NCBI GenBank assembly: GCA_022508805.1
Contig: JAFLUM010000007.1
Coordinates: 54,674 to 118,673 of the forward strand
Length of the DNA: 64,000 nucleotides
Direction of reading: 5' to 3'
Source: Oscillospiraceae bacterium
Lineage (GTDB): Bacteria > Bacillota > Clostridia > Oscillospirales > Acutalibacteraceae
Part shown: positions 1-8,831 of the stretch, piece after piece
Numbering within the stretch: position 1 is the first letter of the stretch
How the letters are laid out: each line of letters starts with the position of its first letter
The notes under the pieces: generated by a model
Database searches by the model: none
Seen by the model: only the letters and a program-made list of their open reading frames with translations
What the model was told of the DNA's origin: nothing
Made by a program: the position numbers and the translations under genes

Positions 1-1372
1 CGGGAGTGACGGTATATACAGAGAGTGAATTGCCCTGCACGTTGGCAGTAAAAATCACTTTTCCGTTAGAATATTGGGACGGCACTTCATTTCCGTTTTC
101 ATCTTGAACCTTAACACATTTTGTGCCTTTTGGAAGGTCAACATTGCACTCTGCAAAGTCTAAAACAGGCATATCTACCGTGTTGCTGACGACTACCGCA
201 ATGCCTTGTGCCTCGGGGACAGTCATCATAGATGCAACGGATGAAACGGCGTTTTCATACTCCCCCGCAAACTGATTTAAGGACAGCATATAATCGTTCC
301 AGCTTCTTTTATACGCTCTTTGCACGGAGGTTCCCGTAATATCATCGTGGAACTGATGGGCAATCACCCTTTTCCACGATGTATCAAGTACCTCGGCAGG
401 ATATCTGCCCGCGCCGAGCCACGCGGCGGCTGAACAGGTACGCTCTGCGGCATCGGCAAGCTGCTCGTTTCTTTTATTCCAGCGTTTGCCGACGGTTCTC
501 GAGGTATAACAGCCTGCACCGTGATTTGTGAGCACAAGCTCGTTATTCCATAGGGGCAGCTTTGCTTTCGCCTCATCGGAGAGCTTATTCATTTCTCTGA
601 AAACATGATCGGCAGAGCTTATTTCCACATCGACCGATTCCGCATTGTTGCGGCGTTTTTCACGGACAACCGTTTCAACCGATCTATCCGTGGGAGAACC
701 GCCGATATCCCCCGTGCCATGCAGGACCAAGGTCATCGGAAGGCCGTATTTTTCTATATTATTATTAAGCTTACGGTTGACCTTTTTATTCTTTCGAACC
801 CTTGACAGAGTATTATTGTATTTAAGCGAATTGAGGGAAGCGAAAACCTCCGAACCGTCAACACCCTTCCATATTCCTAAGTCAAAGGGAATGCCGTAAG
901 CCGAGCTCCAAGTCAGCTTTTGCGTAGTAAAGCCGATAAGCCCTGAATGCTTCATTACGGACGGCAGAGCATATCCGAATCCAAAGCAGTCAGGCAAATA
1001 AATATCAACGCTTTTTTTGCCGAATTTTTTATTGAAATAGTCCGTTCCGTAAAGAATATTGCGGAACAGTGCCTCAGGTGACGGAACATTGACGTCGCCG
1101 TTTTCATAGGCACTGCCTGTGACAAACCACTTGCCCTCAGCAATATACTTTTTCAGCTTTTCAAAGTGTGACGGATAATATTCTTCCATCAGCTCATAAC
1201 GGCGGCTGCCCTCAAAGCTGAAAATATAATCGGGGTATTTTTCGAACAGGCGGAAATTTTTTTCAAGCGTAGCCTTTATGTACTTGTCTACCGTCGTTTC
1301 AAAGTCCCAGTTCCACACTGTGTCAAGATGCGCTGTTGCCACGGTGTGGATGGCAGGTTTTTTCTCAGTCAT
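1..1372 (-). CDS. alpha-mannosidase, glycoside hydrolase family 38 (partial, 3' end beyond window)
   Basis: The frame opens at ATG 1372 and runs uninterrupted off the left edge, so about 457 N-terminal residues are visible and the C-terminal beta domains are missing. GH38 hallmarks seen: the metal-binding HLD at residues 15-17 (HLDTVWNWD), the PDCFGFG motif with the expected nucleophile Asp128, and HQFHDDITGTS starting at residue 339. There is no signal peptide, so it should be cytoplasmic. The SD (GAGGCGG) overlaps the stop of the upstream symporter gene, 12 bases away, which implies one operon. The family consists of retaining, metal-dependent exo-alpha-mannosidases acting on host or yeast mannosides. 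Linkage preference cannot be read from this fragment. Confidence 0.93.
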   Translation of the reverse strand, partial: MTEKKPAIHTVATAHLDTVWNWDFETTVDKYIKATLEKNFRLFEKYPDYIFSFEGSRRYELMEEYYPSHFEKLKKYIAEGKWFVTGSAYENGDVNVPSPEALFRNILYGTDYFNKKFGKKSVDIYLPDCFGFGYALPSVMKHSGLIGFTTQKLTWSSAYGIPFDLGIWKGVDGSEVFASLNSLKYNNTLSRVRKNKKVNRKLNNNIEKYGLPMTLVLHGTGDIGGSPTDRSVETVVREKRRNNAESVDVEISSADHVFREMNKLSDEAKAKLPLWNNELVLTNHGAGCYTSRTVGKRWNKRNEQLADAAERTCSAAAWLGAGRYPAEVLDTSWKRVIAHQFHDDITGTSVQRAYKRSWNDYMLSLNQFAGEYENAVSSVASMMTVPEAQGIAVVVSNTVDMPVLDFAECNVDLPKGTKCVKVQDENGNEVPSQYSNGKVIFTANVQGNSLSVYTVTP

Positions 1373-1384
1373 TTTATCGCCGCC

Positions 1385-2950
1385 TCACTGTGCCTTAGAT
1401 GCATCGATCTCTTTGCGTTTTTCCTCGTTCGCCGCACGCATTTCCTTAAGCTCGTTATCGCCGATCTCGTATCCGAACATCGGAATAGCCTGTAAAACAC
1501 AGCCCACAGCGGGAACTATGGTTATAAGCACAAACATCATAACAGTGATCTTCGGATAAGTTGCCGCAAAATTGAGTGCATAAGTGCTGCCTGCGTTGGT
1601 AGCTGTCGCAATTTCTGCGCTTAAGTGATTTATCGTTTCGGTATAGTTAACGGTTCCTAAGAATACGTTGGAAATGAGAATCGCAATGCCCGACGAGAGC
1701 TTTGCTAAAAATGTGATACCCGAGGCGAAAAGACCGTCCTTGCGCTCACCGTAACGGTACTCGAGATAATCTATGCTGTCGGCTGACATAACGGGCTGGA
1801 GAGCTGTGGTAAAGCCCGATAAAATGCCGAAGCAACCAAGCATTATGAGCATGACAGCCATCATAGGAGCCGAATGGAGATTATCAAGATTTTTGTAGCA
1901 CAAGAGGAACATCAACGCAACAGGAACGGCAGAAAGTAAGCTTGTAAATATATAAAGCTTCTTCTTTGTAAATTTTACTCCGAGACGTGGAGTGAGTGAA
2001 TAGGACACAAATGTACCGATAAGATACGGTGCACCGAGGATGATGACCCATATTCCTTCGTAACCGTCGCCGAGCACCCATTTGCAGAAATACATACCGG
2101 CAGTGAGCAAAAGTGTCTTTGTACAGCCGAGAATTCCCGAAATCATCACGCGCAGATACGGTTTATTTTTAAGTATGAGCTTGAAGCTGCCCTTAAAGGT
2201 GACGGGATCGGAATCGTATGTGTTAACGCGCTCTCTGACGTTGGGGAAAATTCTGCTGAAAAGCAAAGCTCCGACGATGCAGATAAGCAGAGTCGTAAGG
2301 AGATAGCCTTGCTCCTGCGAAAAATAGCCGTCATAATTGATAAGACCCACATTGGGAAATATTCCCAAATCAATTTTTCCCAAAGCATTTTTGATGGGAG
2401 CGTATATGGCGGTGACGATAGCGCCGAAGCCACCTATGAAACGGGCTGATGAGATAAGCTTTGTTCTGCGGGCTTCATCGGGAACCATTCGTGACGGCAG
2501 GCTCCAAAGGGGTATATCACCCAGCGTGTAAAAGGGCGACCACAGGAAATACATTACAACGAGATATGCTATTCGGGCTCCCATAGGCCAGCTTGACAGC
2601 GGGATAAACAACAGCGTCGTAACGATTGCGATGGGATAAGGTATGAATCTTAACCACGGACGGCTTTTGCCGTATTTCGACTTTGTTTTTTCCACTATAA
2701 CGCCCGCGATCGGGTCGTTTATAGCGTCCCATACACGGGCAACGGTGAATATGAGACCTACTACGGCAATATCGACCATTGCCACGTCGGTATAATAGAG
2801 CGAGAGCGCCGCACCGATAATGTTGTAGATCATAGTCTGCCCCATCATACCCACAAGATAGCTTGCGGATTCTCTTCTCGAAAAATCCCCCAGTTCTCTG
2901 TCGGCTCTGCGAAGCTTTTTGCCGTTTGTGCCCCTATTTTCGGTTTTCAT
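1385..2950 (-). CDS. GPH-family sugar:cation symporter (MelB/XylP-like)
   Basis: A 521-residue polytopic protein of the glycoside-pentoside-hexuronide branch of the major facilitator superfamily, with about 12 membrane segments. The family signature is present: WDAINDP at residues 74-80, followed by a basic loop ending KYGKSRPW near residues 92-99. I place the start at ATG 2950 because GGGGAGGA lies 9 bases upstream; the upstream in-frame start has no SD. The family imports glycosides with Na+ or H+. Its position 12 bases ahead of the GH38 gene suggests the substrate is a mannoside; this is inference from context. Confidence 0.92.
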   Translation of the reverse strand: MKTENRGTNGKKLRRADRELGDFSRRESASYLVGMMGQTMIYNIIGAALSLYYTDVAMVDIAVVGLIFTVARVWDAINDPIAGVIVEKTKSKYGKSRPWLRFIPYPIAIVTTLLFIPLSSWPMGARIAYLVVMYFLWSPFYTLGDIPLWSLPSRMVPDEARRTKLISSARFIGGFGAIVTAIYAPIKNALGKIDLGIFPNVGLINYDGYFSQEQGYLLTTLLICIVGALLFSRIFPNVRERVNTYDSDPVTFKGSFKLILKNKPYLRVMISGILGCTKTLLLTAGMYFCKWVLGDGYEGIWVIILGAPYLIGTFVSYSLTPRLGVKFTKKKLYIFTSLLSAVPVALMFLLCYKNLDNLHSAPMMAVMLIMLGCFGILSGFTTALQPVMSADSIDYLEYRYGERKDGLFASGITFLAKLSSGIAILISNVFLGTVNYTETINHLSAEIATATNAGSTYALNFAATYPKITVMMFVLITIVPAVGCVLQAIPMFGYEIGDNELKEMRAANEEKRKEIDASKAQ

Positions 2951-2994
2951 AGCTGAAAATCCTCCCCAATCAATATACAAAAATCCTTGAATTT

Positions 2995-3059
2995 ATCATA
3001 TATTATCTATGACTTTTTTGCAACAGTTTATTGAAAATATAAATGAAATTGTATAAAAT
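2995..3059. promoter_or_regulatory. divergent promoter pair between GPH symporter and nitroreductase
   Basis: Minus strand: -35 TTGCAA (3018-3023), 17-base spacer, -10 TATGAT (2995-3000), driving the symporter/GH38 operon. Plus strand: -35 TTGAAA (3031-3036), 17-base spacer, -10 TAAAAT (3054-3059), driving the nitroreductase. The back-to-back -35 boxes are only 7 bases apart, so the two units may compete for polymerase. Confidence 0.6.
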
Positions 3060-3090
3060 ATATTTAAATCATTATACGGAGAATAAAGAT

Positions 3091-3681
3091 ATGGAAAACA
3101 ACAGCAAGTTTAAAGAAACCGTCAAGAAAAACCGCAGCTATCGGGGCTACGATGAGAGCAGAAAAATCACCCGTGAGGAACTGTTGGAGCTTGTGGACTG
3201 TGCCCGCTTTGCCCCCTCCAGCGTTAACCGCCAGCCCTTCAAATATCTGCTTGCTAATACTCCGGAAGATCTCGATAAAATACAGCCTTTGACAGGCTGG
3301 GCAAGGGCGTTGCCGCATATGAAGCTCCCCCACCCGGGCAAATGCCCCACGGCTTTTATCGTTATATGCCAAGACACAAAGTGGGATGCGGATCTTAACC
3401 GTTATATCCGTGATGTGGGCATCGTGGCTCAGACAATGCTGCTGGCATCAGTGGAACAGGGCTTGGGCGGCATAATGATAGGCAATTTCAGTCCTGAAAG
3501 GTTATCAAAAGCATTGGAATTACCGGAGAATATTGTCCCTATGCTGATAGTTGCTTTGGGAAAACCCGATGAACAGATCGTTCTTACGGAAATTGACGAC
3601 GGAGAAAGCATACAGTATTACCGTGATGAGCAGGATATACACTATGTCCCCAAGCGAAAGCTGGAAGATATAGTTTTATAA
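3091..3681 (+). CDS. nitroreductase-family flavoprotein
   Basis: A 196-residue cytoplasmic protein of the FMN-dependent nitroreductase fold. The N-terminal KKNRSYRGYD and the APSSVNRQPF segment match the phosphate- and flavin-binding parts of the family. A glycine-rich stretch, EQGLGGIMIGNF, lies in the second half, where the fold packs against the isoalloxazine ring. The start at ATG 3091 follows ACGGAG at 3077-3082; an earlier in-frame ATG at 3043 has no SD and lies inside the promoter region. The family reduces nitro compounds, quinones or enones with NAD(P)H; the physiological substrate is unknown. It is probably co-transcribed with the esterase 14 bases downstream. Confidence 0.88.
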   Translation: MENNSKFKETVKKNRSYRGYDESRKITREELLELVDCARFAPSSVNRQPFKYLLANTPEDLDKIQPLTGWARALPHMKLPHPGKCPTAFIVICQDTKWDADLNRYIRDVGIVAQTMLLASVEQGLGGIMIGNFSPERLSKALELPENIVPMLIVALGKPDEQIVLTEIDDGESIQYYRDEQDIHYVPKRKLEDIVL

Positions 3682-3695
3682 AACGGAGAAACGGT

Positions 3696-4799
3696 ATGAA
3701 AACTGATGCAAAGAAAAGTCGAAAAGGCTTAAAAATCACGGCAATAATCATCGGAGTAATAGCTGTCATAATATGTTCGGCATTAGTCGCAGTAGGTATA
3801 CTGACAGCTCCCATTGACGACAGCTCTGAAAAAGCGGTTGCAGTGGGCGGATTGCTTAAATCGGAAAACTTTGATTATCAGGCAGACTCTGCTAAGGATC
3901 TCGAAAAAAATCCTATGATCAAAATAATGCAGATCGTGTGGAAATTCTGTGCAAAAAGTGACGCGGCGGTTCACGCCAAGCAAACGCCGCCGGATAATCT
4001 TACAAAGGAATATGATATTCCTTACATAGACGACGGAAACAGATATCATATGCTTGACGTTTATTATCCTGAAAACGCTACTGAAAAAATGCCCGTAATA
4101 ATCGACATTCACGGCGGCGGCTGGATGTATGGGGATAAGAGCTTAAACGAATACTATAATTTGGCGTTGGCGGACAGAGGCTTTGTGGTTTTCAGTATAA
4201 GCTACCGTCTTGTGCCCGACGTTACGGTAAACGAACAGCTTTGGGACTGTATGGAAGCCCTTAAATGGATAAGCGACAATATGAATAATTACCCTTGCGA
4301 CAGTGATAATATAATGCTCACGGGAGATTCCGCAGGCGGAATGTTTGCGGCATACTGTGCCGTTTTACTGCAAAGCGAAGAGCTGAGAAATGTATTTGAG
4401 GTTACCGATGCAGATTTGGAGCTTACGGCGCTGCTGTTGACCTCTCCCGTTCCCAATATGAATGTGGACGGCGACATTATGATGAAAAAGTTTTACTGGG
4501 GCAAGGATTATCAAAGCAAGGCGACATATAAGTATATGAATTTGGATGAAATTATTGATTATGCCGAACTTCCACCTACATATTTGATTACCAGCAGCGG
4601 AGATTCCGCACATTCGTCGACCGTCGCAACGTATGAGCTTCTGAAAGCCAAGGGCGTGGACGCAGAACTCAAAGATTACTCGGATTTAAGGGATGATAAG
4701 GCGCTCCCGCACGTTTTCAGCGTGCTTGAGCCGTTTGACGAATTCGGAAGCAAAGCCATTGACGGTGCGCTCGGTTTTTACAGAAAAAATATGAAATGA
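3696..4799 (+). CDS. membrane-anchored alpha/beta hydrolase (HSL-like esterase)
   Basis: A 367-residue protein with one N-terminal membrane segment (about residues 12-36) and an extracytoplasmic esterase domain. Oxyanion motif HGGGW at 139-143 and nucleophile elbow GDSAGG with Ser212 are clear. A late SSGDS segment and a C-terminal LPHVF supply likely acid and histidine residues. This is the arrangement of hormone-sensitive-lipase-type carboxylesterases acting on short acyl esters. An AACGGAGAAACGGT leader gives the SD. The gene overlaps nothing and is followed by a terminator. Surface location suggests deacylation of external substrates; which ones is unknown. Confidence 0.87.
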   Translation: MKTDAKKSRKGLKITAIIIGVIAVIICSALVAVGILTAPIDDSSEKAVAVGGLLKSENFDYQADSAKDLEKNPMIKIMQIVWKFCAKSDAAVHAKQTPPDNLTKEYDIPYIDDGNRYHMLDVYYPENATEKMPVIIDIHGGGWMYGDKSLNEYYNLALADRGFVVFSISYRLVPDVTVNEQLWDCMEALKWISDNMNNYPCDSDNIMLTGDSAGGMFAAYCAVLLQSEELRNVFEVTDADLELTALLLTSPVPNMNVDGDIMMKKFYWGKDYQSKATYKYMNLDEIIDYAELPPTYLITSSGDSAHSSTVATYELLKAKGVDAELKDYSDLRDDKALPHVFSVLEPFDEFGSKAIDGALGFYRKNMK

Positions 4800-4808
4800 T
4801 ATATAGAT

Positions 4809-4846
4809 AAAGCCTTGGAGCAGCGTGGCTTCAAGGCTTTTTCTTT
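4809..4846. terminator. bidirectional intrinsic terminator
   Basis: AAAGCCTTG (4809-4817) pairs with CAAGGCTTT (4832-4840) and is followed by a T-rich run. It lies between convergent genes, so it can serve both. Confidence 0.75.
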
Positions 4847-4881
4847 ACCGTTTATATCTATTGCTTTTTTCTCAACAAGTA

Positions 4882-6672
4882 TTACTTTGTACCGACTCGG
4901 CTGTCTTTGCGCTTTTCTTCCTCGGTAAGTAATGAAAACTTGACTAAATCATGATGCATTTTCCTAAGGGTATTTTTATCCTTGTCGGTTGATTCACCGT
5001 ATACATACCCTTCCGAACGCATATAAGCATTCCACCTGCGATGCTCCAAGACCTCGATTATATCTCGTTCCTCGGACGTTAATTCGTCTTCACTTTTAGT
5101 CGCTCCGGGAATACCGCAGCCTATCCGTGCCTTCATATGGATCGCCGAAGCAACGGAGGAGCTGTAGTTATATTCGTATTGCCAAAAGGTGTCTTCTTCA
5201 CCCCATTTCAGATGCCTTTGTAACGCATCCTTTTCCAATTCAGAGTTCATGATCACGGCTGTGGAATAAGAAGATTTAATATCGCCTATAAAATCAATAT
5301 CATAGGGTCGGTTTTTATAATTTGCGATTCCCGTAAGCGCCTCTTTTTCGTCAGTGTTATATACGATCGTTTGTATCACAGGTTTAATACCGATCCGTTC
5401 AAACAGTATACGCAGATTGACCGCAGTACGGATATTCATTTCATCGGTTCCCAAGGACACAAGAACATATGTTGTATTCTTCAATTTCATTATTTCATCA
5501 GCAAAAGATTTAGCGGACACATCGTAGCCGGAGTGAATACGAATGGTATACTCGGCTTCGCCGGGAATACTTACACCGTTATACTCATCTGACATCAGCT
5601 CAGGTGCCAATGCTTCGAAGCGCTCGCCCGCAAGCTTATCCAAATCGAAAGCATCTATTTGAACCTTATATCCGTCCATTTGGCAGAACCAGGTCAGCGC
5701 TTTCAGCATCTCGGTTCCGTGCTGACCCATTCCGATAAGAACGGCGGAAATCTGTTTAGTATCTTCAGAGATCGGAACTGCCCGTTCAAATATTTTTTGC
5801 CCGTCGTCGTATAAAAGACGGTTAATAAGCGATCTTACCTCGTTCACTCTGCGAACCTTCACCCCGCCCTTGTCTGCCCTGGCAAGAAGAAGATCGCTTT
5901 CAATTCCGGTAGAGAAAACATACAATTCGGTATTGCTTCGATGCTTAAATCCGTCAATTATTTTCAGGGACTGTTTAATATTTTCGGTTTCGTCTTCGCC
6001 TATGGTGAAAAATAAAATGCGGGATCCACTGCTGTGTAATTTAAAATTGACCGCTAAGACATCTTTTTTAAAGCAGATCGCCTTCAGTTCTCTCGCACGC
6101 TCGATCAACTCATATGACACTTCATCATTGTTCTCAAAAACATCCGTGAAAACTATTGCAGAATGTCTGTGATTACATTTGATATCGGCGGCCAATGCCA
6201 ACGACTTATCGTTCAATTCGGAAAAAATATAAACATCGTCAAAGAAACGGAGAATGTACTTTATGTAAGCAGAGAGATTTTTGAAAAAGGTCATCAAAAA
6301 TCCAAAAGTCAATATAGGAGCTAAGACAAAAGCAACAGACAGATATGCGGAATATACAGCGGACACCCATTCGTCAGGACAAGTTATGTTTTCAAGGATC
6401 ACGCTGCGGTCAGCATCTATCGTAAATATTTGGAAAGTGTTGTGCAGCGAGAACATCACGGTTTTTAATGTGTTGTATGCACTTTCCAAAAGCATATTAT
6501 GATAAATCGGCAACAGGCAGATGAAAACAGAAATAAATACGCCACCGAAAAACACATTAAAAGGCGTACTTATACGCCCGGGCCTGTATTTCCCCACACC
6601 GAGCAAAATGGCGATAAGTATTGAAGCCAATAACACCGATGCCGACAGTATAATTCCGATCGTCCAACCCAT
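4882..6672 (-). CDS. membrane protein with TrkA-like Rossmann domains and C-terminal RyR-like domain
   Basis: A 596-residue protein of unknown function. Three hydrophobic segments are seen at about 1-26, 37-58 and 103-130. They are followed by two Rossmann-like halves: one opens DDVYIF near residue 145, and the second, opening ISAVLIG, carries GMGQHG at 314-319 as in TrkA/RCK nucleotide-binding domains. The last 60 residues contain EHRRWN (from 543), a GYVYG turn and a KMHHDLV...LTEEEKRKDS stretch, which match the bacterial forms of the ryanodine-receptor RyR domain. The start follows AGGAGATACAGAT. Transcription is monocistronic, convergent with the esterase. A ligand-sensing membrane regulator is a plausible inference; no ion-channel pore motif was seen. 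Confidence 0.7.
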   Translation of the reverse strand: MGWTIGIILSASVLLASILIAILLGVGKYRPGRISTPFNVFFGGVFISVFICLLPIYHNMLLESAYNTLKTVMFSLHNTFQIFTIDADRSVILENITCPDEWVSAVYSAYLSVAFVLAPILTFGFLMTFFKNLSAYIKYILRFFDDVYIFSELNDKSLALAADIKCNHRHSAIVFTDVFENNDEVSYELIERARELKAICFKKDVLAVNFKLHSSGSRILFFTIGEDETENIKQSLKIIDGFKHRSNTELYVFSTGIESDLLLARADKGGVKVRRVNEVRSLINRLLYDDGQKIFERAVPISEDTKQISAVLIGMGQHGTEMLKALTWFCQMDGYKVQIDAFDLDKLAGERFEALAPELMSDEYNGVSIPGEAEYTIRIHSGYDVSAKSFADEIMKLKNTTYVLVSLGTDEMNIRTAVNLRILFERIGIKPVIQTIVYNTDEKEALTGIANYKNRPYDIDFIGDIKSSYSTAVIMNSELEKDALQRHLKWGEEDTFWQYEYNYSSSVASAIHMKARIGCGIPGATKSEDELTSEERDIIEVLEHRRWNAYMRSEGYVYGESTDKDKNTLRKMHHDLVKFSLLTEEEKRKDSRVGTK

Positions 6673-6807
6673 ATCTGTATCTCCTAAATGCTTTATTTAA
6701 GTAGCAGTAGCTACCGATTATTATACTTCGCAACGGCAAACCCGTCAAGAGTGATCGCCGCCTTCGATTTTTATTACATATTATTTTTCAAACTTTTTAA
6801 CTACATC

Positions 6808-6836
6808 TTGAAGAAAGGTATTTTTTATGATATACT
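6808..6836 (+). promoter_or_regulatory. sigma-A-type promoter for the cation antiporter
   Basis: -35 TTGAAG (6808-6813), 17-base spacer, -10 TATACT (6831-6836), 67 bases ahead of the ATG at 6904. Confidence 0.55.
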
Positions 6837-6903
6837 TACTAAAATTTCAAAATATATTATAAACTGTTTGGTTTGATAAGCTTTCGGGCGGAAAGGAATT
6901 GAA

Positions 6904-7872
6904 ATGGTTAAAGTAGTATTATTGTTTTGTTTAGGACTTGTATTTTTGATAAAAGGCGGCGACTGGTTCGTTGACGGCGCTACGGGTATAGCCCATCGTT
7001 TTCACCTCTCTGAGCTGCTTATAGGCGCAACGGTCGTGTCTATCGGAACTACACTGCCGGAGGTTATGGTATCCGCCACCTCTGCAGTTTCCGGGCACGG
7101 CGAAATCGCCTACGGTAATGCAATCGGTTCAATTATCTGTAATACAGCCTTAATTGCCGCTTTGACGGTGGCTATCCGTCCCGGAAAGGTCGATCGCAAG
7201 GCATTGGGACTTCCTGTAGGCTTCTTTTTCGGTGCGGCAGCACTGTATACGGTAGTTTCTTATGCTTTCGGTTATTTCAGCCGTTATATCGGCGTTGCTT
7301 TGCTGCTCATCTTTGTGGCTTATATGATCTGCACGGTAAAAAGCATGAAATCGTCTTCTGCGGATTGTGAAGTGGAGATAACCGAGACCGACAAAAAAAG
7401 CTCCGTTGTCAAGGAGATCGCTCTTTTGATCATAGGTGCGGCACTTATTGCCGTAGGCGCCAATCTGCTTGTGAATAACGGCACACTGATCGCCGAGGCG
7501 CTGGGCGTGCCCGAATCGGTAATTGCTTTGACTTTCATAGCCCTCGGAACCTCACTGCCCGAGCTGGTTACCGCAATTACGGCTCTTGCAAAGGGTCACG
7601 GTGCGCTCTCACTTGGCAATGTTATCGGCGCAAATCTGTTCAACTTGGTTTTGGTTATCGGTGTTTCGTCAACTCTGGCACCTTTCAGCATTCCGCAAAA
7701 CTCTATGCTCGCAGGACTTAATTCCTCGCTGGTGCTGGAGATACCGCTCATGCTGTTTGTTATGGGACTCTTAACTCTGCCGACACTTATTCGCGGAAAG
7801 CTGTCCCGTGCGCAGGGAATTTTGTTGCTGATTCTTTATGCGGCATTTTGTGTTGTTCAGTTTACGATTTAA
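6904..7872 (+). CDS. CaCA-family Ca2+(K+)/Na+ antiporter, YrbG-like
   Basis: A 322-residue, roughly ten-segment membrane protein with the duplicated alpha-repeats of the cation/Ca2+ exchanger superfamily: SIGTTLPE followed by GNAIGSIICN in the first half, and ALGTSLPE followed by GNVIGANLFN in the second. The acidic residue in each GT(T/S)LPE motif lines the ion site in the family. A hydrophilic loop rich in acidic residues (about 145-165) separates the halves. SD GGAAAGGAATTG precedes the ATG. It is a single-gene unit with its own promoter and terminator. Likely role: Ca2+ extrusion driven by Na+ or H+. Confidence 0.9.
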   Translation: MVKVVLLFCLGLVFLIKGGDWFVDGATGIAHRFHLSELLIGATVVSIGTTLPEVMVSATSAVSGHGEIAYGNAIGSIICNTALIAALTVAIRPGKVDRKALGLPVGFFFGAAALYTVVSYAFGYFSRYIGVALLLIFVAYMICTVKSMKSSSADCEVEITETDKKSSVVKEIALLIIGAALIAVGANLLVNNGTLIAEALGVPESVIALTFIALGTSLPELVTAITALAKGHGALSLGNVIGANLFNLVLVIGVSSTLAPFSIPQNSMLAGLNSSLVLEIPLMLFVMGLLTLPTLIRGKLSRAQGILLLILYAAFCVVQFTI

Positions 7873-7904
7873 CGCTGACTGAAGATTAAAATAACATAAT
7901 GAAT

Positions 7905-7946
7905 AAAACGCGCATATCCTACAATTCGGGTGTGTGCGTTTTATAT
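7905..7946 (+). terminator. intrinsic terminator after antiporter gene
   Basis: AAAACGCGCATATCC (7905-7919) pairs, with G-U wobbles, with GGGTGTGTGCGTTTT (7928-7942), followed by a short T/A tail. Confidence 0.65.
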
Positions 7947-7969
7947 CGTAAGATATGGGAGAACATCAT

Positions 7970-8818
7970 ATGAACGAGAAAAAAGAATACCGTGATGCTT
8001 ACTTAACCGGCGAACGGGCGCTTTTCGGAGAAAAAAATCTTCTAATCGAAGATACCATTTTCGCAGACGGCGAATCCCCGCTGAAGGAATGTCACGACAT
8101 CGAGCTTCGCGGATGTATGTTTAAATGGAAATATCCGCTTTGGTACTCTGAAAATATCAAAGCCCGTAATTGCACATGGTTTGAAATGGGACGCGCCGGC
8201 GTATGGTACACAAAGCATATCTCGGTAGAGGACTGTGCCATTGAAGCGCCGAAAAATTTTCGCCGATGCCAAGATATAACACTTAGAAACGTATCTTTTC
8301 CTAATGCGGCGGAAACCCTTTGGCACTGTGACGGCGTTACAATGGAGCATATCACCGCTAAAGGTACATATTTTGCAATGAACAGCGAAAATATGACAAT
8401 TTCGGATTTAACGCTGTACGGCGATTATTCCTTTGACGGGGTAAAAAATGCAGAGATCCGCAATTCCAAATTATTATCAAAAGACGCCTTTTGGAACAGC
8501 GAAAATGTAACGGTTTACGACTCGTTTATCTCCGGTGAGTACCTCGGCTGGAACGCAAAGAATTTAACCCTGATAAACTGTACGGTCGAAAGCCTGCAGG
8601 GTATGTGCTATATTGACAATCTTGTGATGAAAAACTGCAAATTGCTGAATACGACTCTCGCCTTTGAGTATTCCACCGTGGATGCCGATATTGTGGGAAA
8701 GATCGACAGCGTATTAAATCCGTCAGGCGGTATAATTCGGGCGGATTCCATTGCCGAGCTGACCATAGAAAAGGATAAGGTCGATCCCGATAAAACGAAA
8801 ATTATTTGCAGGCAATAA
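7970..8818 (+). CDS. DUF3737-family right-handed beta-helix protein
   Basis: A 282-residue protein recognisable as DUF3737. Short repeated strands alternate with polar turns (for example ECHDIELRGCMFKW, KNAEIRNSKLL, KNLTLINCTVE), as in pectate-lyase-like parallel beta helices. It has no signal peptide, so it is cytoplasmic. The catalytic residues of known lyases cannot be assigned. I chose ATG 7970 because GGGAGA lies 7 bases before it; an ATG at 7955 is in frame but covers that SD. The stop lies 13 bases before the MalY-type gene, so the two are probably co-transcribed. Function is unknown. Confidence 0.8.
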   Translation: MNEKKEYRDAYLTGERALFGEKNLLIEDTIFADGESPLKECHDIELRGCMFKWKYPLWYSENIKARNCTWFEMGRAGVWYTKHISVEDCAIEAPKNFRRCQDITLRNVSFPNAAETLWHCDGVTMEHITAKGTYFAMNSENMTISDLTLYGDYSFDGVKNAEIRNSKLLSKDAFWNSENVTVYDSFISGEYLGWNAKNLTLINCTVESLQGMCYIDNLVMKNCKLLNTTLAFEYSTVDADIVGKIDSVLNPSGGIIRADSIAELTIEKDKVDPDKTKIICRQ

Positions 8819-8831
8819 AGGAAAGCGCATT

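Noticed and set aside
605..899. Short plus-strand reading frames opposite the GH38 gene
   Set aside because: They have no SD and lie antisense to a coding region with intact family motifs.
6688..6876. 62-codon plus-strand frame before the antiporter
   Set aside because: No SD, AT-rich low-complexity peptide, and it overlaps the antiporter promoter.
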